A stretch of 64,000 bases of DNA from Numida meleagris (lineage: Eukaryota; Chordata; Aves; Galliformes; Numididae), in the NCBI RefSeq assembly GCF_002078875.1, contig NC_034410.1, positions 79,391,104-79,455,103 of the forward strand. The letters run 5' to 3'. This document shows positions 52,301 to 64,000 of the stretch, piece by piece (positions within the stretch are counted from its first letter, which is position 1; the number at the start of each line of letters is the position of its first letter). Below the pieces are notes generated by a model. It was not told the origin of the DNA. It was given only the letters and a program-made list of their open reading frames with translations, and did not search any database. The position numbers were made by a program, and so were the translations under genes.

Positions 52301-55300
52301 AATACATTTTTTTCTAGCCACTACCAAGTCATGGCACATTCTTTGGTACAGAGGCTGGCTTCCCTACCACCCTCCTTTCTGAGGCCAGCAAAGCTTTCTT
52401 AACTCTCCTTTCATACATTTCAGAGGCTCATTTCATTTCATCTCATCACTTTTTTCTTTTCTTGATAACATACCTTGAGACCAATCCCTCTGCTTATCTT
52501 TATTGCCAGAAGATACAGATTAGCTGGGTATGGCAGAAGAAGAACAGAGGTCTTCCAAAGATGTCCAATTGTACAGATCCAGGAGAAGTTGGGCTGAGGT
52601 GATGTATACAGTTGGATCACCACAGTGTCACTGGACAGCTGTGGACACAAGAAAAGATAATGCTTTACTCTTTAGAAAGGGTTGTGGTCACCTTCCTCAC
52701 CCTGCTCCTAAAAGCAACATATAATTAGAAACAAGAACAATCTTTAAATAAACAAGGAGGAGATTGGATAAACCAGTTAGCAAAGAAGGGTTGATGAAAT
52801 ATGAACTATCAGGTGAAGATCACTGGTCTGATCCATAGCCTCCTGACACTAGCAAGGTTTTCTACTGGCTCTGGTTTTTTTTCACTTCACTTGTAAACAT
52901 GGCAGTAATGACTGTGAATTTTACACAGCCTTTATTCTCATGTCCTCCTCTCTTCCTTTTGAATGTGAAGTTAATCATATCTTAATCATACCTCTAGGCA
53001 CTTGTATTGGTGCACCCAGGAACAGTCTGTAACTTCATCAACTTGTAGAGGAACCTATCTTTCACTTGCCCCTGAAGGCCAACATGAACGGAAGTCTTCA
53101 GTGTGCCTTAAACAACCTGTACCTTACATTAGGTGGTTAATGAACCTTTGGAGACTTTTTGTTTCTCTGTCTCCTCTTAGTTTGAAACTCAGTGTAGGGG
53201 AGAAGTGTAAGTTACGACACGGTTAAACTGAAACAACACTCCCTTTCTTTAGGTGAGTCATCTGCAGTTATCCAGAAAATGTGCGGCATGAAAATTACCT
53301 CCGGTTTGGAGGTATTAAGAATACAAAGTAACTGCTTAGAGTTGCTTCGGAAAAATAAATATGGAAAACTTCTAATTTATAAATAAATAAAACTAATTTC
53401 CTACCATTCATGGTAACTGACTGGAACAACCAGATTACAGAGCCTCTCGCGCATTTGCAACCAGATGTGTGAGTAGGGCGTCACGCTGCTGCACTGCTTG
53501 CAGGACAGCCCAGAAAGCAAACGGTGATGCAAGGAGCTGAACTTCATTTCTCGTCTGCCCTGTGGCAAGAGCATTGCCCAGAGAAGTCTGGCACTGCACT
53601 CAGTGCCCAGCCTACTGGCACAGCTCTGCCTTCTAGAAGAACAGGCAGCAAGCCAAACCCCTCCTGTTCTCCACCTTCTCCCTCTACAGAGAGGGACAAC
53701 AAGAGTGGAAAACAAGAGTCTTGCACACAGTGCAAGAGCTTTCCACACAGTGCACATATGACAGAAGTAAACTCACTCTTTTTAGTAAATAGACATGTAT
53801 CCATAGAGACTTAAAAGAATACATTGGTTTAATTCTTATACTGATTCATAACCTGAACAATTATTAAAGAAACCCACTAATTTATATACAACCTTTTTCT
53901 TTCAACAGAAGATGACAAACAAACTTATAAATCCTCTTAAAATGCATTAGATTAGTGCCTGTCATAATGATGGGGATGCTTTCACAGCACTGGTTGGTGT
54001 TTAAAAATCTAGTTGTCACAAATTTGACTTCAGTAAGCACAAACGAACCAAAAGGGGCACGTAGCTCTTCGCAGACTTTTACTCAAACTGTATTTTGAAA
54101 ACAGCCCACAGCTTCCTTGAAACGTGATGAAAAACAAGAGCAACATTCTGACTGTTCAGATATTCTTTCCTTATGACACATCATACAGTCCCAGTATTTA
54201 TGAAGTGAAGGCCTGCTCAAGAAAGACACCTTATGTGTGCACACGCAGTAAACCACTGTGGGCTCTGCAGCAACCTTCGTGGCCTGAGGCATGGCTTCTA
54301 TGGAGGTTTCCTAGCAAAAAATAGAGGTTATCCAAACTGAAGGTTTTCATGCACTCCCACACAGCTGCTGCAGCTCAGCTGTTCTGAAACCCTTCTCTGA
54401 CAGGTTGCCCAATCTCAGTTGAATTGTTACCAACTCCCAGGCTACCTAGTGAAGCAACTGGTCAGCCTCCAGTGCCTGCAGGGGAATAGCTTTCTCATGC
54501 TGAGATGTTTAGGTATCAGAGTGTAGGGAAATAGCTGGACAACGTGTGCAACTTAAGGCGTGGTGTTTTTAACCATTTGAAAAAGAATGACATTTGCAAA
54601 GGTGTCACTGCAAGTTAAGTTTCAACAGTTTCAAATTTAAATATTTTCTAGTTTTTTCAGTTTAGCAAGTTATATGTGGTTCATTTATACAACTATTCAG
54701 TTTCCAAACTGTTATCTAATACTGATATTATCTATTACATATATTGTCTAATACAGATGCTGTAAATTACATTTCTTACGTTACTGCTTTATGAATACTT
54801 CATTCCTTATCAATGAATAAAGACTAAAAATGGCTATATATTTATAAATGGATGCAACACAGACTGTAAAGTACATATCTTTATGAATATACATATATAT
54901 GATTTTCTGATTCTAGAATTTTATTTTTTCCTTTTATCCTCCTCTTTTTTTTCTTCATACTGCCTCACTTGAAAACTCCAAATGCCTGTGGCTTCTTGAG
55001 TACAACAGCATCTTTGGGTATGTATATTAGTGCACCCTTGCTCATTTGCATCTTTGCTCATTGCATTTATTGCATTATCTTGCATTTATTGTTGGTAAAC
55101 TGAGGATTCGTAAGTGAACTCTGAGATTCAGAACTCTTATTCCTAAACAAGGGTTTCTCAAGAGAAAGAGAATAGGGTCCAACAGTTGAGCCAAGAAATT
55201 AGATAAGAACTTGCCCTTTGTTTGAATTGGAAGCACAAAATGCAATTGGGTTTTGCAGTGCTCTGGTAAGCAAGAGTACAAGGACATCATGAAAGCAAAG

Positions 55301-56095
55301 CAAGAACAATCCTCAATCCCGCTGAAGGACTGAATTTTGGACTTAGCTCAAAAATCAAATAATTCCCCTACATACCTTGAACTCTGAGAGGAGAGAGAAC
55401 AACAGAGAAGCTCTCTTTTGACATTTATAGAGGCAAGGGGGAGCTGAACAGAGAGCAGCAATAGATGTGACATAAATATATTTTTTTGGTTCTTTATGTT
55501 ACTGTGCTTGAGAGGCACTGTGGAGAAATGGAGTTGCAAAGTTTAAAGCTATAATAATAGTATTTATAGTTTCATAATTTGTTTGTAGCTTTGTGAAATG
55601 TATCTGGGGAAATTAGTGTCCCAGTCAAAGGCAATGACTAGCCTCTGGCAGCGAGTGCAAGGTTAGCACTGAGCAGGGAAGTCGCGAGTTTTTGTGCTAC
55701 AGACTGTACAAAAACTGAACAGTCTGCAGCACAATTTCTGTGTCTTCTTGAAGGTCTGTGTCCGTTCTCCACTCAATTCAGTTCAGCTAATGGCTGACAT
55801 CTGTACAAGTCATGGACCATGGTTATCTGTCTTGTAGAGATCTACTGGCTAGCATCCATAGCCTTGGCAGGGCTGAAGACATGGCTGACAAGGAGGTGAG
55901 CAGCTGGCAGATCATCACTTGAAATGGATTTTTATCACCCACTAAAACTCAGCTTTCACTGATGATGGGAAAGTGACTGGAAATTGCTTCCTTACAGGAA
56001 AAGACGATGAGCTGTTAGAGCTGAAGTATAGCTATAGCATAAGTTACTATTACTCTGTTTATCTGTTTATCTACCCAGTCAGATTCTGGTGTTGG

Positions 56096-56113
56096 TTTTT
56101 TTTTTTTTTTTTT
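56096..56113. repeat. T18 homopolymer
   Basis: Eighteen T in a row in the upstream flank. Low complexity only. Confidence 0.9.
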
Positions 56114-59100
56114 CCCATAGAAAACCAAAAAAACACCCCACCAAACAACAAAGAAAAAAATCTGTTAGCCATTTGGTTCATATTCACCAGTGGGAAGAAT
56201 TACTTAATTCAGTGTAATTTACCTAGTTGCCCAGGTGTAGCCTCAAGTCACTGCTTTAGGGGCAACTTCTATAAATTTGTACTCAGACCCTGCTACTGCC
56301 CGTCACATCTTCGCAGGAGGGTTGCATCTGAACAACATGAGTAGTGTTTCAGCTAAATTACTGCATTTCTTTTCCAGAGGATCCCTGCTACCACTTGTAT
56401 GTAGGATGGAGGCTAGTCTGTGGATATGCTGACTGTGTAGTCTATCTCATTAGTTGAAAAAGGAAGCAAACAATGAGATTCCAGGGAGAAAAAAGGGCAA
56501 TGTTGCATTAAAGTAATTAAATGCCATCCCAGGCTCCAACAGACTCCTTGGCTCTGAGTAATTATGAATAATGCTGGGTGCACAGGATGAAACTTAATTT
56601 AGGCTGCAGTTTCATAGTCACTTCAAGTTAATCTAAATTGGCACCATTTATAAAATAAATAGTCTTGCTGGCCGATCTTGTCGGTCCCCAGCAACAGTAT
56701 TCCCTCTTTTTTTTTTTTTCCGGCTGCTACTCCATTCCCCGTCTTTTCTCCCCCTGCATACACAGAGCATCTTTATTTGTTTCTGTGTGGCATGAAGTGG
56801 GGCAAGAGGCTTGCCCACTGCTTCCTGCTGTACCAAGCACACGAACTGTAGTCTTGTAGGAAAAACAAAGAAAAAAAACCCAAACCGAACAAAAAATACT
56901 ACGTCCCCCAAACAAACAAACAAAACAACCAGAAACAGCAGAGAAGAGTTCATTATTTGGTTTGGGGTGGAGCTGGAGAGTGCTACAGCAACAACTTAAA
57001 GCGCTTGTGGAAGTGTGGCAAAACACCACAAGTATGGTGAAACAGGGGAACAGCTAAGACACTAGGACTTGGAACACCTTGGAAACAGCACTAATTCTAG
57101 CATTTTCTAGCTTTACATCATTTTATATTACTGTTGTGTAACATATTAACTTCTAGAGGTCACAGCCCATCATCCCTGACCCATTGGTCAGTCATCCAAG
57201 TATTGGCAAGCAAAATCCTATTTATTGGACCTGGGCCCAGGTGGGCTTTCTTCCTAGCATTAAAAATATATATACAACGTTTGTCTTATTAAGATTGACA
57301 CTCTTCCACCCTTGTGAAAGGAGAGTTTATTTTTGGATGCTATGATGGGACATTGACTTCAATGTTTAGGAGTCATTGATCTCATGTCAGGGAGCATAAG
57401 CTGAACTCAACAAATTCAAGCAAAGTATGTGCCCGTGTGTGCAGTACTAATTCTACCTTTTGTGAATTTTATGTGTGTTTTCATGGGTGCAAACTTAATT
57501 TCACAAATGAACATCTGTCCTTGTTTTAGGTAAACGCACAAGACAAAATGGTAGAAGTGCAGTAGCATTATTTAAGATATTTAAAAACAAACTGCAAATA
57601 AAGGAGTGGTAATCAAGAAGTTGCCTGTGATAATTTCTAATGTCATATGCTCATTTTGCCGAAGGTTGGCTTTGTTGTGCCTTAAAAGAATAACTGTAAA
57701 GAAAGTATAACTTAAGTGTACATTTTATTGAGATGTGCAATATTGCAAGAGGTATGCAAAAGTTTCCCATTTAAACAAACACTGTTTACAGATGCCTTCT
57801 CAGTAGTGGCACTCTATTGTTAAACATTAATTCTTAGGAATGTGTATGTTGTGCAACGTTTTTACATGCTGTTTGGAACTGTTAGCAATTTGTAAGGATA
57901 CTTTCAGTAATTTAGGACCAAAGCATAGGTTTGGAAAAAAGTTTCCTACACAAAATATAGGAATATACACATTAAAGAGTAAACACTTTTTTTTTTTAAT
58001 TCCCTGGCAGAAAATGTGCTCTGAAGTCTGTGTAACAAATATTTAACTGTTAAAAATGGGGAGCAAGAAAGATATTGATAACTTGTTCCCTCTGGTATAT
58101 TTGCATTCCACCACTAGAGGAAAACAGGCCTACAAGTGCTAAAAGCAAGCTGTCAGGAAAAGCTAGGGAAATAGCATAAAATTTGGGATCATTCCTAGGG
58201 AAGCAAGCAAGCAAAGCAAGCAACTGTGCTATTTTTAATGCAAGCTTCCTGTTGAAAGTGTCATAGGTGAGAAGTCTCTACTCTGCCTGTTGGTGGAGAG
58301 GAAAACAACAAATTCTCCATAGGTAATTATGATGTAAATTGAGTGAACACCCGTAATTGCCCACGTCTCTTAGGAAGTGTGCATCAGTAGTTATGTATAA
58401 GCTAAATTTTCTTTGTCTTTTTGAAGAAAATGAAATGAATCAGAATCCTTAGAGACATTCCGCCCCCTCCCATTCCCCTCAGAAAAGAGGCATCATCTTG
58501 CCAGCAGGCAACCTTGCCTGATCTATGGTTATGACTTCAGAGGGATTCATGGACAAGAGTACCTCACTGTCCAAATCACATACAGAGGTATATGTTTGTT
58601 TGTGCTTTTGGGAGAGGACTTTAAGGTCTGTTGCTTTGGAGCACTTTCACTATTGGCTATGAAGTGAGCCCACCAGGCTGGGGGTGGCATACCAGCAATA
58701 TCACACGCTTTAACAACAAGGAGGACTTAATTCCATCCATTGTTTCACAGGGTGTTCTGCTTTTTGCTTACCCAAATTGATGGCCACAAAGAAGATTGTC
58801 CAGTTTGCTGAGCCTTTGGCCATTCATTAGCTAGTAGAGTTATATGCCAAGAAACATTGCATTTGGTATCATTAACCATTCCTGGCTAAAGGTTTGTTTT
58901 GATGATTCGTTGGGATACTGGGCATGCACTTAAATCTTGTCTGCAGGAAAGCAAATCAGTGACCATCAGAAACACACACACACACTGCATAAATGAGAGC
59001 GTGTTAAAACACTTGCATAAGGAGAATTAGGCTGACCCTAGTAGACAGAGATAGCTAAAATATGCACATGCTAGCAATATCTCTTTCAGTCAAGCACAAT

Positions 59101-60489
59101 GCCCACAACAAAGTTCCATGTGGTGTCCAAGTATCAGAGCCGGTCCATTCTTTTAGACTCTGTAACCTCAGTTTTCCTATAAAATCACACCATCTCATTA
59201 TCTTTTTGAGGGTCTGATTCTTCTTGGGGACATTTTCCAAAATGCCTGTGACAGGAAGAAATTTCCCATCCTATATCTGAAGCCAAGAAAAAAATCCTAC
59301 AGGAATCATCGTGATTCAAGAATAAACACTGTCTGCCAAACTGGAACAAGTTCTAACGGAGCAGGGCTTAGGATCAATTCATTACATAAAATTCAGACAA
59401 GGGATTGGCAAGAAACTTTCCTGCCACCAACCATGAAAAACAGTCAAGGGAAAACAAAGCAGCTGCTGCATCTCCTTTTAACGATCTACTCAATCTCAGT
59501 AGCATAAGGGCCCCAAAGGGCCTGATGGAAAATACAGAAGAAATCAAAATCAGATATTAAGCTGCTGTGCTGAGCCAGAATGTCATTTCTCTTAACATCT
59601 TCAGGCACAGACAGCAGCTGCAGTTAAGTAGATAGCCTTAGGAAATAACTTCTTAGTGCAAGAAAGCAGGAGAAAAGTCATTTTCTTTCCTCACATTCTT
59701 TTTGCAGTATGCCTTGCTCAAGTTACAAAACTGCTATGAAATATAAGAATAAAAGACAGTTCTGTGTAGCAGGAAAAATAAGAGAAGTTAACAAGCGTAT
59801 CTTGATCCCAAGCAGGGTCCCACATATGTTACCATGAACTGATGCTTTCTTTGTGCATCACACCACTGAAATGCATGAAGGACACTACTGCCTCATGGCT
59901 GGTAGAGCCTCTGAGCAGAGGTCTCAGTAGAAGCTGAATGCGAAATGAAATTTGATGCTATATTTCACACTAAACCTGTCATACTTCAGTTCTTTGTCTT
60001 GGCTATATGTTAACAGTAATGGTCAGAACCCTAGTAACAGTTATTCTATGTGCTGTGCAAGAAAATAATGTCAAAATCTAGGTGCAGAGAAAGCACTGAA
60101 CTGGATGTTCATTCAATGGCTGCAGCGAGATAAAGATACTGTTTTCACTGTTCTACTTCTTCCCAAGTGAAAGGAAATTTTGTGTGCGAACAAAGCATAA
60201 AAAGGATCAACAGGTGGGATGAGAAATCTGAATGATCAGTGAAACATTGCTCCATTAATAGAATGTATTTTGTACATGAGAAATGAACCCCAAAGTCTTT
60301 CCCCTCGTATCATGGTTTTTCTTCATGCAAGAAGATACGTCTTTGCAATTCTTTTTCACTATCACGTAAGCGTTCAAATGTGACACTTAAAACTGCATAT
60401 CATACTAAAACTTCCTTATATATGTTAGCTACAAAATACCTTAAAAAACCAAATAATTTAAGTTACGGACAGAAACCATGTTAGAAGAA

Positions 60490-60546
60490 AAAGCAGTTAG
60501 AAGAAAAGAAAAGAAGAAAAGAAAAAAAGAAGAAAAGAAGAAAAAT
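60490..60546. repeat. Imperfect GAAAA/GAAGAAAA purine repeat
   Basis: This low-complexity A/G tract is made of AAAAG and AAGAAG units. It lies about 1.1 kb from the large AAAAG microsatellite and resembles its unit, but it is short and impure. Confidence 0.8.
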
Positions 60547-61615
60547 CAGTTAGAATAAAAGGGTACAAGACACATCCTAGAAATAATTAATCTGGTGATG
60601 TCTTCATTCTGTCTTTCCATTTCCTTCATGGCCTGGTTCAGGCCAGGACAACAGACAGGGCTTAGCCCGATGCAAAGGAATTCTCCAGCTAAGTGCCATA
60701 AGTCAGAGCTGAGCAGAAAAAAAAAAGCCATCCAAAGACCTAAGCAAACAAAAAAACCTGAACAAACACAGTTAAAAAAAAATAAGATAAAAGTTGTAAG
60801 TATAACCAGTTTAGCTCTGACTGAAGATCACCAGCAGTGAGCATCTGGGGAAGAAATAAGATCAGGATAAAAAGTAAAACGGTAATTTCAGGGGCCTCAA
60901 TGAATGTTCAGCTACCTAAATAAGATAGTGCTTCATTTATGTTTAATTGAAGTCTACAGTCTTTACAGTTGCATCTTTTTTTCCTAAAATGAAGGAATAA
61001 GGGAGAGAGGAGGAAGTTTAGCAACACTATAATTAACTACTTAGGGTAAATCCTCCCATCAGATTCATGAGACAGATTTCAGATAAGCAGCTCAAATGAA
61101 GGATTATCTTGCTAGCAATGCGGAAATGTTGATCAGCTTGATATTTCCATTCTGCAGTTCATGCTGGCTGTTCACTATTTTGTGCAAGGAGGTAAATCTC
61201 CACAAAGGTAGCAGGTCTGACCCAGAGGGGATTTTATTTTTAAGCCCCTGTCACGTGATGATCTTCTATTTGTCAGGTTTCAGGCAAAAATGAGATGTGA
61301 ATATAAACGATGCTCAGTTACCCCGTTTGAGCAGGGTTACTAGGCAGATGAGTGCCCTGATGGTGTGATGGATGGGATGGAACATATTGCATATGTGCTA
61401 GTATTGTATCTTAATGCGAGCAGTAGCGCTTGTAAGTATTATAGGGATCTCAAGTGTTCTGGAAATATTAAGTTCAATTTAAAAAAAAATCATCTGTGAC
61501 TGAGACAACCGTCTCAGCATATGCTTCATGGCATTTTAAGACAAATGGAACTTATCTAACCACTACATTTAAATTTCAAGGAAAAAAGTCTTTTCCATCA
61601 TCAGGAATCCACTGA

Positions 61616-61857
61616 GAAAGAAAAGAAAAGAAAAGAAAAGAAAAGAAAAGAAAAGAAAAGAAAAGAAAAGAAAAGAAAAGAAAAGAAAAGAAAAGAAAAG
61701 AAAAGAAAAGAAAANNNNNNNNNNNNNNNNNNNNNNNNNNNNNNNNNNNNNNNNNNNNNNNNNNAAAGAAAAGAAAAGAAAAGAAAAGAAAAGAAAAGAA
61801 AAGAAAAGAAAAGAAAAGAAAAGAAAAGAAAAGAAAAGAAAAGAAAAGAAAAGAAAA
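61616..61857. repeat. (AAAAG)n microsatellite with internal assembly gap
   Basis: Pure AAAAG pentanucleotide repeat lies on both sides of a run of exactly 50 N (61715-61764). About 99 bp of repeat is left of the gap and 93 bp right of it. The N run is a placeholder, so the true length is unknown and could be much greater. The open frames reading FFSFL repeats on the minus strand are artefacts of this tract. Confidence 0.98.
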
Positions 61858-64000
61858 TTTAAGGCTTCTGATATGAATAGCAGTCTTGCATGCACCAGTC
61901 TTGGCTGGTGTCTGGGCAACGAATATGACTGAACAAGGGAGATATTTCCACTCCCAATGGAAAGAGGACATAACATTTTGTGGTATCTCATGCCTGTCTC
62001 TTACCCTGCAATTTTCAGTCCAGAGGAGGGGCTGCTACTGCCAGCCAGATAATATACTGCAGAACATTTCAGCATTTCTGTCTGTTTTTCTTTGCAGCCA
62101 TATCTCCTGATGGCAATAATATTGGTATAGCAGGTAGCCTGTCAAAGGTTCAGAAACTTGAGCCATGGTCTGAAACTACCTTCCAGGCAGCCTTTGAGAA
62201 ACTAGTTTTTTAGGAGATAGACATGCATGTCTGATGTTGATCTCTGTTAGGAAAGCAGTGCAAGCATGTGCAAGTAAGTTGTTCTGTGCAGCTGAGCCAG
62301 GACACTGTAGCCAGAAAGTTGTGAAGTCAAGCTTTGATCAGAAAACTGAATATTTGCAAGCAAGACCTTATCATGCTTCAAGTCTGATTCCTTCATTTAC
62401 TGCAAACCAGACATTACAGGAAAACTGGAAGCCAACAGCACCTAGAGGGCAGGCAGTAGAGGCATCTTTTCTACAAGATCCTATAAAAGATTTACACAAA
62501 CACAAAGAGGGAGGGCTATCATTTTGTCATACTGGCATCTCACAAGTAACAGAAGTTTAACATAAAATATAGTATTGTCCATCCTGAAAAAAGGAAAAGT
62601 GCTGTACTCATGCCCCACATTTAGGTGCTCATAAGAGAAATATGACAGCAAAGCGTTCCACCTTTCTTCAAAGAGAAGGCTGTTCACTTAAAGAACATTT
62701 TGTTAGCTGCAATTTTTATATTTTGTAGTGATAGAATGAATCTGTTACAACAGAAAAAAAAAAGTGTTTTAAACTTGGAAGCTAGCCCTGCCCTATCTAG
62801 TTATATAAAATCCCCCTAAAAAAATCCCCCAAACAAAAATCATTTTTCTTGAATGCATGCCTAAGCAGATAAGCCTCACGGTGAGATTTCCAACAAGCAC
62901 TCAGGAGACTTAGATATGAAATTCCCCCCAAATGAAAAAAAAGCCCCTTTTCCCTCCCAGAGCACTGAGATAAGATCACGTGCAGACATAACATCATGCT
63001 CAGTTTATGTCTGTATGTTTAGCTCTGAAGTGCTTGTATCTTTTCTGGAGATATTCAGTTCTGGGCTCCCAGGCACACGAGCTGAGTCTGAGTCGCACAC
63101 TCTTGCAGATTGCTATTTCCCCCTCCACAAATCACCACTGCATCATGGCTGATCTCAGGAACACCAGCAGGGCACCTCACCGGTGAGTGAAAAGGATGCC
63201 AACACTGACGCACAATATAATTTAAAGCCCTATGAAGCAAACCCAGCACTATCATCTCCACACAGCCAGCTATTGCCTTTCAGGAAGAAAAAGCTCAACG
63301 TGTTTACAGAGAAAAATATAGCTACTGTATTTTTATTTTTGTATTTTGCTAGCTCTGGTTTCAGAGCTGATAGAGTGTAGCTCCATTTCAAATATAACTG
63401 CAAACACTTTAGCATGGCACTAAGGAGACCCATAGTAAGGAAAACAGCCAAATGACATAAGAAGCATAAATAAATCCAGTAGCTGTCTGTACTGCGCACA
63501 CAGTAGCAATGATCACTTGTATGCTCCCAGGCATACAACCACTTACTAAATGTAGAAGCCAAATGAACAGGTAAATTGTTGATCATCCCTCAGGCAGGAG
63601 AGTCACTAGGTGGGATCATTTGCATTACCATCCTTAAACTCTTCATCACTAATCACCCTATTGACAACATGCGCACTTGTAGCGCCTAGCTTCCTTCACC
63701 AAGGATAAAAAAAAAAAAGGTAACATCTCAAGCAACTTTTCATTTTTCATCTCGCAGTATGCATATGCAGCCACTGAAAAGCAGCTGAGTCCCAGAAGCA
63801 GCTTCTGTATCTCCCCTGCAATGCCACCAGGAGGATTATAGCCCCCATGACCCAGAAGGCAACAACCTAAAGGATTTTTGGTAAGCATCCAATGGCAAGA
63901 TGGACTCTATGGTATTGCTTTCAGGCAAGAATTATTCCATAAAGAAAATGCCTTACTTGCAGGAATAGTTTTCATTTAAGATTCACAATGACTACAAAAT
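61858..64000. other. Right-edge flank, no gene recognised
   Basis: Unique AT-rich DNA. The only exon-like signal is a short ATG-to-donor segment at 63145-63182, reported as a weak finding. No repeats of known family seen. Confidence 0.5.

Larger units (their letters stand above)
47460..61615. other. Upstream flank of COBL
   Basis: Beyond the CpG island the sequence returns to AT-rich unique DNA with one CR1 end (48178-48341) and a few homopolymers. I see no protein family signature, CpG island or RNA gene on either strand. Distal enhancers are possible but not identifiable from a single sequence. Confidence 0.6.

Noticed and set aside
61569..61991. Two 130-140-codon minus-strand frames rich in FFSFL repeats
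   Set aside because: They are translations of the AAAAG microsatellite and cross the N gap; no real protein.
1..64000. CRISPR arrays, operons, phage or plasmid features, tRNA or rRNA genes
   Set aside because: None seen; the sequence is vertebrate nuclear DNA and the tandem repeats are microsatellite or slippage types without spacers.

Overview
This is a window of vertebrate nuclear DNA, almost certainly avian and probably galliform (chicken-like). The evidence is several CR1 LINE copies with the typical ...CCATTCTATGATTCT 3' ends, a mariner element that looks like the chicken Galluhop/Mariner1_GG family, an avian-type solo LTR, low repeat density and one sharp CpG island. There is no prokaryotic gene organisation, CRISPR array, operon, rRNA gene or recognisable tRNA gene.

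I can support one protein-coding gene: the 5' end of COBL (cordon-bleu, a WH2-domain actin nucleator) on the minus strand. Coding exon 1 (46798-46841) lies in a CpG island at about 46.55-47.46 kb and encodes the first 14 codons plus two bases. It splices in phase across a 40.2-kb first intron to exon 2 (6404-6610). The joined reading passes through KPPSG|RRMKARAPPPP, which matches the mammalian COBL N-terminus as I remember it. Exon 2 ends in a good GT donor, and the rest of the gene lies beyond the left edge of the window.

Layout: 1-6403 is part of COBL intron 2 and holds a solo LTR with a perfect 5-bp target duplication (4784-5170). 6404-6610 is exon 2. 6611-46797 is intron 1, with CR1 copies at 9.23-9.42, 10.5-12.24 and 23.94-24.9 kb, a CR1-like tail at 34.55 kb, a dead mariner at 14.0-15.3 kb and scattered small tandem and inverted repeats. 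46.55-47.46 kb is the promoter and CpG island with several possible 5'UTR splice signals. 47.46-64 kb is upstream flank: one CR1 3' end (48.18-48.34 kb), an AAAAG microsatellite interrupted by an assembly gap (61.6-61.86 kb) and no gene I can recognise.

Most open frames in the window are chance frames in AT-rich non-coding DNA. I found no convincing new biological system. The observations most worth checking are the alternative COBL 5' exon structure, the solo LTR inside a COBL intron, a few perfect inverted repeats, and weak exon-like signals outside COBL.
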